Source: Edaphobacter lichenicola
GTDB lineage: Bacteria > Acidobacteriota > Terriglobia > Terriglobales > Acidobacteriaceae
Direction: 5' to 3'
DNA length: 64,000 nucleotides
Assembly: GCF_014201315.1 (NCBI RefSeq)
Contig: NZ_JACHDY010000001.1
Span: forward strand, 310,001 to 374,000
Shown here: positions 51,429-61,295 of the stretch, piece after piece
Layout of the letters: each line of letters begins with the position of its first letter
Numbering within the stretch: the stretch's first letter is position 1
Notes under the pieces: model-generated
The model's database searches: none
What the model saw: the letters and a program-made list of their open reading frames with translations, nothing else
Told to the model about the DNA's origin: nothing
Program-made: the position numbers and the translations under genes

Positions 51429-53927
51429 ATGAAGCGCCGCGAGATCAAGCAGTACGAGTTCGTCCGCAAGATAGGCACAGGCGGCAGCGGCGTCGTCTAC
51501 CTCGCCAACGACACCCTCCTCCAGCGGCCCGTCGTGCTCAAACTCCTCAAGCGCGGCAACCTCACCATCGAGCAGATGCGCGCTACCCAGCTCCGCGAAG
51601 CCCGCCTCGCCTCCGCCATCGACCACCCCAACGTCTGCGCCATCTACGACGTCGGCGAAGCCCTCGAAGAGAACGGCAGCGGGGAAGAAGCCTACATCGT
51701 CATGCAGTACATCCCCGGCAAATCCCTCGACAAGCTCATCGCCGAAGGCCCCGCCAGCCTCCAGCTCGTCCTCTCCGCCGGCATTCAAACCGCCGATGGC
51801 CTCTCCGCCGCCCACAACCTCGGCATCTTCCACCGCGACCTCAAACCCGCCAACGTCATGCTCACCGACGGCGGCCTCATCAAGATCCTCGACTTCGGCC
51901 TCGCCCGCCGCCTCCGCCCCGACCAGACCGAGTTCGACCCCGGCGGCCCCGTCAACAAACGCACCCCCGTCGCCGGAGCCACCTACACCGCACGCGGCGG
52001 CACCATCGCCTACATGGCGCCCGAGCAGTTCGTCACCGGCCAGTCCAGCGTCCAGTCCGACATCTTCGCCCTCGGCCTCATCCTCTACGAGCTCGCCACC
52101 GGCCGCCACCCCTTCCACCGCCCCGACGCACCCGAGTTCCAGTCCATCCGCGCCATCCAGTTCGCCGACCCGCCCTCCATCCGCGACATCGCCCCCGACC
52201 TCCCCGTCGAGCTCGAGTCCGTCATCCTCCGCTGCCTCGAAAAACAACCCTCCGCCCGCTTCGGCTCCGCAGCCGAGGTCCGCGACGCCCTCAAGACCAT
52301 CATGCGAGCCATGCAGCTCGACTCCGTCCTCCTCCCCGGCGACAACATCTCTCTCCGTCCCAATCAGGCCCGCCTCCCCCTCGACACCCCCGACGAAGAA
52401 AAACGCACCACCGGCATCCTCTCCATGCTCGCCGAGCGATTCCGCGAGTCCGGCACCTCCTCCACCAGCAACCAAAACAGCATCGTCGTCCTCCCCTTCG
52501 TCAACTTCGGCCCCGCCGACGTCGCCCCCCTCTACGGTTACGCCCTCGCCGACGCCATCGCCACCCGCCTCACCCGCATGTCCTCCCTCGTCGTCCGCCC
52601 CTCCAGCTCCTTCATGAACATCCCCACCCAGCAGCTCGACCCCCTCAGCATTGGCAAAAAACTCCTCGTCAACTACGTCCTCGCAGGCAACTTCCTCCGA
52701 TCCGACAAAGGCTTCGACCTCAACTGGCAGCTCCTCGACGTCCCCAACCAGAGCGTCCGCGCCGGCGGCTCCATCAACGTAGCCTCCTTCGACCTCGTCT
52801 CCGTCCAGTCCGAGATCTGCAACGAAGTATTCAGTACCCTTCAGGGCTTCGGCGATCTCGCTCCCCACGAGACCAATCGCACCGCCTCGCTCTCCGCCCC
52901 CTCCCTCAACCAGGCCCTCTCCGAGCAGTACCTCCAGGCCCGCGCCGTCCTCTCCTCCTTCATGAACCGCACCGGCAGCCGCGACGACCTCAACCGCGCC
53001 TGCGAGCTCTTCACCTCGGTGGTCAGTCAGGATGAAAAATACTCCCCCGCCTGGTCCGGCCTCGGCGTCACCCATCTCCAGTACGTCCGCCACGGCCTCG
53101 GCGGCCAGATGCACGTCCTCGAAGCCCGTCGCGCCTTCGACAAGGCCCTCCAGCTAGACCCCGGCTCCGTCGAAGCCAACCTCTACCGCGTCTACATGCT
53201 CCTCTCCCGCGGCGAAAAAGAGTCCGCCCGCCACGGCATCGAAAACCTCCTCCAGACCGCCGGCAATGACTGGAACGTCCGCCTGGTCGCCGGTCAGACC
53301 CTCCGCATCGACGGCATGTACGACGAGGCCCTCGAGCAGTTCAACGCCTCTCTCCGCATGAACCCCTCGAACGCCGCCATGATCTACAACCATCGCGCCC
53401 GCGTCTACCAGTATCAAAACCAGATGGAGCTGGCCGCCGACGAGATCGAAAAGGGTCTCACCCTCGAACCCCGCCAGCCGCTCCTCAGAATCTCCCTCGG
53501 CTACCAGCAGATGCGCACCGGCGACCTCCCCAAAGCCATCGAGACGCTCGAAAAAGTCATCCGCGACGACACCTCTCTCCGCATCGTCTTTCCCACCATC
53601 GCCCTCTGCTACGTCCAGCTGGGCGAACGCCAAAAGGCCGCCACCTTCATCGTCGACGAGACTCTCTCCGCCGCCGAAGCCGACAGCGAGATGGCCTATC
53701 GCCTGGCCACCTACTTTGCCCTCGAAGGCGACGAGTCCGAAGCTCTCCACTGGCTGCGCCGCGCCATCTATCTCGGCAACGAAAACTATCCCTGGTTCAG
53801 CATCAACCCAGCCTGGCGCAAGCTAAAGGGCCACGTCGACTTCGAGCGAATCCTAGAAGACCTCAAAAAATCCTACCGCCGCAACCAGAAAAACTGGAAG
53901 CGCCTCTTGGCCCAGGTCCGCAACTGA
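51429..53927 (+). CDS. Ser/Thr protein kinase with TolB-like and TPR domains
   Basis: 832 residues. Kinase domain at residues 9-300: IGTGGSGVVYLA glycine loop, Lys38 in VVLKLLK, HRDLKPANVM with catalytic Asp137, DFGLARRL with Asp155, and AYMAPEQF. A middle domain at about 345-480 (IVVLPFVNFGPADVAPLYGYALADAIATRL) resembles the TolB-N/FlgO-like domain found after such kinases and adenylate cyclases. The rest is a series of TPR helices (ALQLDPGSVEANLYRVYML, ASLRMNPSNAAMIYNHRARVY). No membrane segment was seen, so it is soluble. Typical of the large Hanks-kinase sets in Acidobacteriota. Confidence 0.93.
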   Translation: MKRREIKQYEFVRKIGTGGSGVVYLANDTLLQRPVVLKLLKRGNLTIEQMRATQLREARLASAIDHPNVCAIYDVGEALEENGSGEEAYIVMQYIPGKSLDKLIAEGPASLQLVLSAGIQTADGLSAAHNLGIFHRDLKPANVMLTDGGLIKILDFGLARRLRPDQTEFDPGGPVNKRTPVAGATYTARGGTIAYMAPEQFVTGQSSVQSDIFALGLILYELATGRHPFHRPDAPEFQSIRAIQFADPPSIRDIAPDLPVELESVILRCLEKQPSARFGSAAEVRDALKTIMRAMQLDSVLLPGDNISLRPNQARLPLDTPDEEKRTTGILSMLAERFRESGTSSTSNQNSIVVLPFVNFGPADVAPLYGYALADAIATRLTRMSSLVVRPSSSFMNIPTQQLDPLSIGKKLLVNYVLAGNFLRSDKGFDLNWQLLDVPNQSVRAGGSINVASFDLVSVQSEICNEVFSTLQGFGDLAPHETNRTASLSAPSLNQALSEQYLQARAVLSSFMNRTGSRDDLNRACELFTSVVSQDEKYSPAWSGLGVTHLQYVRHGLGGQMHVLEARRAFDKALQLDPGSVEANLYRVYMLLSRGEKESARHGIENLLQTAGNDWNVRLVAGQTLRIDGMYDEALEQFNASLRMNPSNAAMIYNHRARVYQYQNQMELAADEIEKGLTLEPRQPLLRISLGYQQMRTGDLPKAIETLEKVIRDDTSLRIVFPTIALCYVQLGERQKAATFIVDETLSAAEADSEMAYRLATYFALEGDESEALHWLRRAIYLGNENYPWFSINPAWRKLKGHVDFERILEDLKKSYRRNQKNWKRLLAQVRN

Positions 53928-53968
53928 CAAGCACCTGGCAAGCAACAAGCAAGCATTGAGCCGTATCT

Positions 53969-54016
53969 GGCGCCGAAGGCGCGTCAGCCTCGATGGCAGA
54001 TCGCGCCGTGCGCGCA
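53969..54016 (+). repeat. Family 1 related short repeat (subtype II)
   Basis: GGCGCC-GAA-GGCGCGTCAGCCTC then TGGCAGAT and CGCGCC. About 40 bp nearly identical to 59218-59259, where the same block is joined to the family-1 tail GTCC-GGCA-GGAC. Lies between the kinase gene and the methyltransferase gene. Confidence 0.65.
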
Positions 54017-54175
54017 CCACGCCCTTGCTTTTGCCGTTGCCTTTCTTGCATTCTGAGCGCAGCAAAAACCCCGCATTTGCGTCTCTGTTCATGCGCCGGA
54101 CGACAGACTCACTTACATTGACGTGGTCCAAATCCGCGATCAGTTCGCAGACACAAATCAAGCATCCTTATAGAC

Positions 54176-54697
54176 ATGAAACCCGCAGCCCTGGCCTTCG
54201 TCGCCTTCGTCTTCCTCTTTCGTCTCGCAACTCTGGCGATCTCAATCCGCCACGAGCGCGCTCTCAGAAAAGACGGCGCCATCGAGTACGGCGTGCTCAA
54301 CTCGAAGATTCTCACCGTCGCCTACACCAGCTACCTCATCGCTGCGGCGATCGAAGGAGTGATCCGCAACGCCCCCTTCGACATCCTCTCTGGCATCGGA
54401 TTCGTACTCTACGCCATCAGCGTCATCGCCCTACTCGCAGTCATCCACCTTCTCGGTCGCTTCTGGACGGTCAAACTCCTCATCGCCCCAGATCACTCTC
54501 TCGTGCTTCATCCCTTCTTCCGTCTGATTCGCCACCCAAATTATTTTCTCAACGCGATCCCGGAACTGGTAGGTATCGCCCTGGTGCTTCACGCCTACGA
54601 CACGCTCGTGATCGGTCTTCCCCCAGTCCTCCTCCTCTTCGCCAATCGCATCCGCCAAGAGGAGCGCGCCATGAAAGCAACCTTCGCAGCCTATTGA
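54176..54697 (+). CDS. Isoprenylcysteine carboxyl methyltransferase-like (ICMT/PEMT) membrane protein
   Basis: 173 residues with four to five membrane segments. The C-terminal SAM-binding signature is HPFFRLIRHPNYFLNAIPELVG, with an RIRQEERAM end motif, as in the ICMT/phospholipid methyltransferase family. Such bacterial proteins methylate lipids or small molecules; the substrate is unknown. No clear Shine-Dalgarno (TTATAGAC directly before the ATG). Confidence 0.83.
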   Translation: MKPAALAFVAFVFLFRLATLAISIRHERALRKDGAIEYGVLNSKILTVAYTSYLIAAAIEGVIRNAPFDILSGIGFVLYAISVIALLAVIHLLGRFWTVKLLIAPDHSLVLHPFFRLIRHPNYFLNAIPELVGIALVLHAYDTLVIGLPPVLLLFANRIRQEERAMKATFAAY

Positions 54698-55062
54698 TTG
54701 AGTCAGGAACGGTTTGCTCGTCCGCTCGACGACTCGTCATCCTGACTGCAGCCGCGTGCTCTTGTCCGCTCATGATTCGTCATCTCGGTCTAAGTCTTGC
54801 AGTCTCATCTCCCTCAGGATTCGTCATCTCGACCGAAGTCGCGCAGTCTCATCGCGACGCAGTGGAGGGACCCCCGTATTTCGTCTTTCTCTTCACGATC
54901 GCCCAGACACCACATAGCAATGCGGACCTGCGACAGCTCATCGTCAGCCTATCCACATCGACAAAGAAAAATGCTCCGCCAGGAGCCTTGCTAAAGCAAA
55001 CCCAAACGCTCAGCAGGCCAGAGATAGCTCTCAAGTGAGCGCAATCCCGCCTTGAGAACCCA
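54698..55062. other. 365-bp intergenic region with degenerate family-2 copies
   Basis: Three related heads lie in series: GTCATCCTGACTGCAGCCGCG (54736), GTCATCTCGGTCTAAGTC (about 54779) and GTCATCTCGACCGAAGTCGCG (54823), the last with the tail CGCAGTGGAGGGACCCCCG. Nothing coding is seen. Confidence 0.6.
54823..54880 (+). repeat. Dispersed repeat family 2 copy
   Basis: Head GTCATCTCGACCGAAG and tail CGACGCAGTGGAGGGACCC; middle has GTCGCG...CGCGAC pairing. Confidence 0.6.
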
Positions 55063-55371
55063 CTAACCCTTCGCCGCAATCGGAGCCGCTTTGACCGTTG
55101 GAGCCGCAAGGGCAACCGAAGCGGCTTTGGGTGCGGTCACACCCAGATAGCCATCGACCGTCGCTACCGAGATCCCGAGGTTTGAAGCAATCTGAGAGAG
55201 CGCCTGTCCCTGCTGCTTCAGCTGGTGAACCTGCGCAGCCTGCGATAGTTTCACCGTGTCGCCGATTGCCGAAACGGGTTTATGAACGACCTCCGTCGGG
55301 GTTGATTCAGCGGGAGAGGGAGGAGCAACCGTCGATTGAGACGATAAAGAGCCAGAGATAGAAACAGCCAT
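55063..55371 (-). CDS. Small Ala/Pro-rich protein with a possible HTH segment
   Basis: 102 residues from ATG 55371, which has AAAGGA eight bases upstream; the longer frame to 55554 is not supported. The N-terminus is Ser/Pro-rich without a signal peptide. The middle (VKLSQAAQVHQLKQQGQALSQIASNLGISVATVDGYLGV) looks like a resolvase/LuxR-type helix-turn-helix. The tail is Ala/Lys-rich. Such small proteins recall flagellar-regulator-like or nucleoid-associated peptides; function unknown. Confidence 0.65.
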   Translation of the reverse strand: MAVSISGSLSSQSTVAPPSPAESTPTEVVHKPVSAIGDTVKLSQAAQVHQLKQQGQALSQIASNLGISVATVDGYLGVTAPKAASVALAAPTVKAAPIAAKG

Positions 55372-55522
55372 AGAATGTCCTTTCTTACACAAAAGGTAAG
55401 ATCGGCAGGCCAGTTGAAGAACATCTCTTTGTGTTGCAGAACGACACAGAAATACCAGCATTCGCGAGACATCTGACGCCCTCGCACGCGCGCTGCTACG
55501 ATACGAAACGTACTGCCGCAAA

Positions 55523-56452
55523 CTACTGCGTAGCGCCCGCCACGCCCACCCCACCAGTAGTTAAGCTGCTAACCGGCGACCCACTCAACGGAGTCAAAAT
55601 CATAGGCGTAGTCAGACTGAACACCAGCAGCTCATCCTTAGGCAGCGTAGCCTGACGATCCTGTTTCAGCCACATCACCGTACTTACCCCCGCGCCGATT
55701 CCCGCGCCAACCACAGCTCCAACGCCGCCGCCAACCAACGCGCCCGTCGCAGCACCCGCTCCAGTCACGCCGCCCACAATCGCAAGCGTCTCCTTCGCAT
55801 GATCCTTCCGCTTCAACGTCCCTTCGTTATCCACGTTGAACTCGCTCTTGCCCGTATCGACCAACTGAGCATGAACAATATAGTGCGTTCCATCCGGCAG
55901 CGTAACGTCGCTGGTCTCCAGATGCAGCAGCGCCGCACCCGTAATCCGCCGTCCGCCGCGAACCTCCGTCACTCGCCCCTCAAGAACCGAACCAACGGGA
56001 ATGATCACTCGTCCATTCCTCTCGATAGCCTCCGTAACGGTCGCCGAAAATCTGCTGCCCGCAACCGTCTTATCCGTAGCCAGCGTCTCTTTGATCTGCG
56101 TCTTCAGCAGAGTCCCTTCCCGCAGCGTCCCATTACGCTCCGGCACACTCGTCACAACCATCGCATCCGGATCGTTCGGATCATCCGCCGAAGCTTCAGC
56201 CGTCATCATGTTCGAACCCGCAACCGTCGCGCCCCGGTAGGGAACATAAGGCCCATACGCCGTGGCAGGCGACGCAGGCGCAACCACCGCGGGCACATCA
56301 GCACTCGGCTTCGCGATCGGCGTCTGCTGCACCGTATCGTCTGTACTCGAGATCACAGCAGAGTCAGGATGCGAGACTCCTGTCATAGCACTCTGAGAGA
56401 ACGCGGGCGCAGCAGCAAGAACGAGAGCGGCGGTAGTGATGTGCATCTTCAT
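55523..56452 (-). CDS. Exported glycine-zipper protein, distant paralogue of 33677-34498
   Basis: 309 residues from ATG 56452 (GAGGT seven bases upstream; frame open to 56620). MKMHITTAALVLAAAPAFSQS is a signal peptide without lipobox. A Pro/Ala-rich region follows, then a beta domain (GTLLKTQIKETLATDKTVAGSRFSATVTEAI ... GSVLEGRVTEVRGGRRITG), a basic stretch KRKDHAKE, a glycine zipper (GGVTGAGAATGALVGGGVGAVVGAGIGAG) and a final KDELLVFSLTTPMIL strand. The order of parts equals the lipoprotein at 33677. Envelope location likely; function unknown. Confidence 0.75.
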   Translation of the reverse strand: MKMHITTAALVLAAAPAFSQSAMTGVSHPDSAVISSTDDTVQQTPIAKPSADVPAVVAPASPATAYGPYVPYRGATVAGSNMMTAEASADDPNDPDAMVVTSVPERNGTLREGTLLKTQIKETLATDKTVAGSRFSATVTEAIERNGRVIIPVGSVLEGRVTEVRGGRRITGAALLHLETSDVTLPDGTHYIVHAQLVDTGKSEFNVDNEGTLKRKDHAKETLAIVGGVTGAGAATGALVGGGVGAVVGAGIGAGVSTVMWLKQDRQATLPKDELLVFSLTTPMILTPLSGSPVSSLTTGGVGVAGATQ

Positions 56453-58302
<1,850 letters not shown>

Positions 58303-58305
58303 AAC

Positions 58306-58402
58306 TGTCCTGCCGGACGGGCCGCCTGCGCGGCGCGCGGTCACTTCGTGACGGGTATACCGGTCTCGGCAGTACAATCATCCCGGTCCTCCCGTTGGTC
58401 GG
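58306..58402 (-). repeat. Structured intergenic repeat family 1, copy D
   Basis: Reverse orientation: GTCC-TGCC-GGAC (58307-58318), the variable stem CGCC with GCGCA loop on the other strand, GTCAC-TTC-GTGAC (58340-58352), GGTATACC, and CCTCCCGTTGGTC at the end. Head-to-head with copy E, 16 bp apart. Confidence 0.88.
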
Positions 58403-58418
58403 AATCATCTTCCTTCGC

Positions 58419-58499
58419 GACCAACGGGAGCGCCAACCGAAGGGGTACACAAGTCACGAAGTGACCGCGCGCCGCGCAGGCGGCCCGTCCGGCAGGACA
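58419..58499 (+). repeat. Structured intergenic repeat family 1, copy E
   Basis: GACCAACGGGAGCG start, GGTACACAA, GTCAC-GAA-GTGAC (58453-58465), CGCC-GCGCA-GGCG, and GTCC-GGCA-GGAC (58487-58498). It ends 16 bp before the sirtuin start codon and must influence its leader. Confidence 0.9.
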
Positions 58500-58515
58500 C
58501 AAGCATCTCAAAACC

Positions 58516-59214
58516 ATGCGCCTTACCGAACAAGATCACCTCTTCGTCCTAACCGGAGCAGGCATCTCCGCCGAGAGCGGCCTGGCCACCTTCCGCGGCT
58601 CCGGCGGCCTCTGGAACGGCTACCGCGTCGAGCAGGTAGCCACCCCCGAAGCCTGGGCCGCCGACCCCGCCCTCGTCTGGCACTTCTACTCCCAGCGCCG
58701 CCGCAACGCCTCCTCCGCTCAACCCAACGCCGCCCACCTCGCCCTGGCCAAAATCGAGCAGCATCTAGGCGACCGCTTCTACCTCTGCACCCAAAACGTC
58801 GACGAGCTCCACGAGCGCGCCGGCTCCCAGCGTATCCACCACATGCACGGCAACCTCTTCCAATCCCGCTGCACCCGCTGCAACCAGCCCTTCCCCGACA
58901 CCGCCCTCTACGAAACCGCCACCACCCTCCCCCAATGCGATCGCTGCCAGGCCCCCATCCGCCCGCACATCGTCTGGTTCGGCGAGATCCCGCTAGACAT
59001 GGACACCATCTACCGCAAGCTAAACGAAGCAACAGTCCTCGTGGTAGTAGGCACCTCCGGCTCCGTCTATCCCGCTGCCGGTCTGGTCCACATCGCCAAC
59101 CAGCAGCGCACCCACACCATCTACCTCGGCCCCGAAGCACCACTCAACCACGAAGCCTTCGACGAGATCCTCCTCGGCACCGCCACCGAACTCCTCCCCA
59201 CCCTGGTCCCATAG
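58516..59214 (+). CDS. cobB: Sir2 family NAD-dependent protein deacylase
   Basis: 232 residues. NAD-binding GAGISAESGLATFRGSGGLW, TQNVDELHERAG and the catalytic His in IHHMHGNLF are present, with four zinc cysteines (CTRCNQ and CDRCQ), PHIVWFGE and VVGTSGSVYPAAGL. The residues after the FRG motif (GLWNGYRVEQVATPEAW, and YSQRR) fit class III sirtuins (Tyr and Arg for desuccinylation). Removes acyl groups from lysines of cytoplasmic proteins. No Shine-Dalgarno was seen; the family-1 repeat ends 16 bp upstream. Confidence 0.95.
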   Translation: MRLTEQDHLFVLTGAGISAESGLATFRGSGGLWNGYRVEQVATPEAWAADPALVWHFYSQRRRNASSAQPNAAHLALAKIEQHLGDRFYLCTQNVDELHERAGSQRIHHMHGNLFQSRCTRCNQPFPDTALYETATTLPQCDRCQAPIRPHIVWFGEIPLDMDTIYRKLNEATVLVVVGTSGSVYPAAGLVHIANQQRTHTIYLGPEAPLNHEAFDEILLGTATELLPTLVP

Positions 59215-59216
59215 AA

Positions 59217-59287
59217 AAGGCGCCGAAGGCGCGTCAGCCTCTTGTGGCAGATTCGCGCCCCGCGCAGCGGACCCGTCCGGCAGGACA
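59217..59287 (+). repeat. Family 1 hybrid repeat, copy F
   Basis: Starts with the subtype II block (GGCGCC-GAA-GGCGCGTCAGCCTC, TGGCAGATTCGCGCC), continues with CCGC-GCA-GCGG and ends with the family-1 tail GTCC-GGCA-GGAC (59275-59286). It joins two repeat types in one unit, right after the sirtuin stop. Confidence 0.8.
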
Positions 59288-59411
59288 AGCCGTAACCCCA
59301 AAAACCTGTCAAGCCCCCAATCGCCCCAAACCCGCGCCAACACAGGAGATTCGCGTGGCGTATTCACCCCACCCAATCCGCTAAAATAGAAGCAGAAGCA
59401 AAAAAGGGAGC

Positions 59412-59430
59412 CCGGCGCAAGCCGGGTTCT
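59412..59430 (+). terminator. Hairpin downstream of the sirtuin gene
   Basis: GCCCGGC paired with GCCGGGT over a GCAA tetraloop, followed by TCTTCCATTT. GNRA loop and T-rich end favour a terminator. Confidence 0.5.
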
Positions 59431-59548
59431 TCCATTTAAACCCGAAACTTAACCCGGAAACCATACCAAGGACACCACAAGGTCCAGACCTATGCCGTTT
59501 CTTTCGAAGACTTTGCACACATTTCTACCCGGTGGGGGAGGGAACACA

Positions 59549-60127
59549 ATGCACCACGCAATCACCAAGCACGCAGTCATCACCACAAACAACATCCAAC
59601 CCAAGCGCTACCAATGCCGCCACATCTTCACCGACGGCCATCGCTGCGGCAGCCCATGCCTCCGCGGCGAAGAGCTCTGCTACTACCACCACACCACCCG
59701 CAAGCCCGTCACCGGAGCCCGCCGCCGCCGCTCCCGCCGCTCCGCCTTCGATCTGCCCCTGCCCGAGGATCGCTCCGCCATTCAATCCTCCATCGGCCAG
59801 GTTCTCCAGCGCATAGCCTCCAACGACCTCGACTCCCGCCGCGCAGGACTCCTGCTCTACGGCCTCCAGATCGCAAGCCTCAACCTGCCCCGCGAAGCCT
59901 CACCCGCACCCGCAGCCGACACCGTTGAAGAGCTCATCCTCGACCCAGCCTTAGGTCCGCTAGCTCCACGCGCCGAGGCCGGACAGACCAACTCCCGTCG
60001 CAGCCCAGTCGCCGCTCTCCTCGAACAACTCGCCATTGGCGAAGAAGACGAAGAAGCCCTGCAATCGATCCTCCCCGCAGTCCAGGCCTCCGCCGAACTC
60101 CAACCAGTCCCATCGAACCACCGCACC
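59549..60127 (+). CDS. Cys/His-cluster protein, frame continues antisense into next gene (likely frameshifted end)
   Basis: Start ATG 59549 has GGAGGG seven bases upstream (frame open from 59492). The N-terminal zinc-type cluster is in CRHIFTDGHRCGSPCLRG and CYYHH, followed by a basic stretch and a helical domain (QSSIGQVLQRIASNDLDSRRAGLLLYGLQIASLNL). I recognise this as a hypothetical acidobacterial family, no known function. The open frame does not stop here: it runs to 61093, fully antisense to the phosphatase gene at 60128-60922. The end given is the start of that overlap; a TAA in another frame lies at 60129-60131, so a small frameshift probably removed the stop. Confidence 0.55.
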
Positions 60128-60922
60128 CTAACCAGCCGTGCCATGCCTCACCAGCGCAAGCGCAGTCAGATCCTCGTCCTCCTGCCGATGTCCAAAGGGA
60201 TTCAGCCTGCTGTACCAGGGAACCTGCTTGAACTCCTCAGCCGCCTTCAACGCCGCCAGGCAAAGCTCCGTCGCCGACTGCGTCGCAAACCCGGGCGCCG
60301 CGTCCTGCATAAGCGGAATCAGTCGCTCCACACCAAAGTGAGTCCGTCCATGCCGCGTCTCCATCACGCCCTTGGTCACCAGCAGCAGCTTCGCTCCCGG
60401 CTCAAACGCCTGCATCGCAGGCTCATGCGTCAGGTGCGTAAACAAACCCAGCGGCACCGACGCGCTCGTCAGAATTCGCGCACCCTCCGAATCATGAAAC
60501 ACAGCCGTCAGCCCACCCGCGTTCACATAGGCAAGAATGCCAAGCGCAAGATCGTAGCAACCCAGAAACGTAGGCGCAAAGCGAACCCCCTTCGCAGCCC
60601 GGATCAACTCATGGTTCACCGCCTGTGCCAGCTGAGCCGTAGCATCCATCACGTTCGTGCCCGCCGGCCCCAGCAGCTCCGCAGCGCTCCCGCGAAAGAT
60701 CCTCTGAACCTCGGACGCAATCGGTTGCGTCGCCTCCTTGGTCCCGGCAATATCGGTCAGCAGAAAGATCACATGCGTGCCCAGGTCCACCGCATCGAAG
60801 AAGTCTCCACCCGTCCGCACCGAGTGATACTCCGCGTGCAGATCAACACCCTGCAGCCCCTCGAGCTCCATTCGCCGGGGACTTCGGCCCGTCGCTGCCA
60901 AATCCGGTTCAGACGACTTCAT
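60128..60922 (-). CDS. SpoIIE/RsbU-like PP2C phosphatase
   Basis: 264 residues from ATG 60922 (GGTGGA seven bases upstream; ATG 60937 is possible). The PP2C/SpoIIE pattern is visible: RTGGDFFDAVDL, FLLTDIAGTKE, LAYVNAGGLTAVF, LFVTKGV-like LLLVTKGVMETR and a terminal EDEDLTALAL. Metal-binding Asp residues are in GGDFFD and LTDIAG. No sensor domain. Such phosphatases dephosphorylate an anti-anti-sigma protein. The HATPase protein at 27917 could be a matching anti-sigma kinase; this is inference. Confidence 0.87.
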   Translation of the reverse strand: MKSSEPDLAATGRSPRRMELEGLQGVDLHAEYHSVRTGGDFFDAVDLGTHVIFLLTDIAGTKEATQPIASEVQRIFRGSAAELLGPAGTNVMDATAQLAQAVNHELIRAAKGVRFAPTFLGCYDLALGILAYVNAGGLTAVFHDSEGARILTSASVPLGLFTHLTHEPAMQAFEPGAKLLLVTKGVMETRHGRTHFGVERLIPLMQDAAPGFATQSATELCLAALKAAEEFKQVPWYSRLNPFGHRQEDEDLTALALVRHGTAG

Positions 60923-60989
60923 CGCATATCCACCCAACTAAACGTCTCCGCGATTGTAACCCCGCGCGTTACCCACAGCCCCACCCGAA

Positions 60990-61144
60990 AGAGCTGTCAT
61001 TTCACGGTGCACCCCAAGAGCTGTCATTTCGATAAGCACGAACAAAGATCTGTCCTTTCGAATTTAGAACAAAGATCTGTCCTTTCGATTTAGTACAAGG
61101 ATCTGTCATTTCGATTTAGTACAAGGATCTGTCATTTCGACCGG
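60990..61144 (+). repeat. Tandem array of 26-29-bp units derived from repeat family 2
   Basis: Units start at 60990, 61017, 61046, 61073, 61099 and 61125. Each begins A/G-GA-G/T-CTGTC-A/C-TTTC and most end with a TTTAG-ACAA stretch. The last unit runs into the intact family-2 repeat at 61131. Adjacent units differ by only a few bases. Confidence 0.85.
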
Positions 61145-61190
61145 AGCGGGACGGCTCTTTGTCCCGCGCAGTGGAGAAACCCGCTGTTCG
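61131..61190 (+). repeat. Dispersed repeat family 2 copy (full)
   Basis: GTCATTTCGACCG head, GCGGGAC-GGCTCTTT-GTCCCGC inner hairpin, and GCAGTGGAGAAACCCGCTGTTC tail. The clearest copy in the window. Confidence 0.7.
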
Positions 61191-61295
61191 CCGCTGCCGG
61201 TTCAAACGCCGATCCCTCGAATCCACATCAAGCTTTGTTGATATCCTGACCACGAGCCTCGAACCCACAACCATCCGCGAGAGACAAAGCCCATC

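Larger units (their letters stand above)
59215..59548. other. 334-bp intergenic region
   Basis: Holds the hybrid repeat at 59217-59287 and a GCCCGGC-GCAA-GCCGGGT hairpin (59412-59430) followed by TCTTCC. The hairpin could end the sirtuin transcript. No gene is supported. Confidence 0.6.
60923..61295. other. 373-bp intergenic region before gpmI
   Basis: Carries the tandem array at 60990-61144 and a family-2 repeat at 61131-61190. The gpmI promoter is unclear (GATATCCT near 61239 is a weak -10). No gene is supported. Confidence 0.6.

Noticed and set aside
60990..61144. Short tandem units as a possible CRISPR
   Set aside because: The units are directly adjacent with no unique spacers, and they derive from a dispersed repeat.
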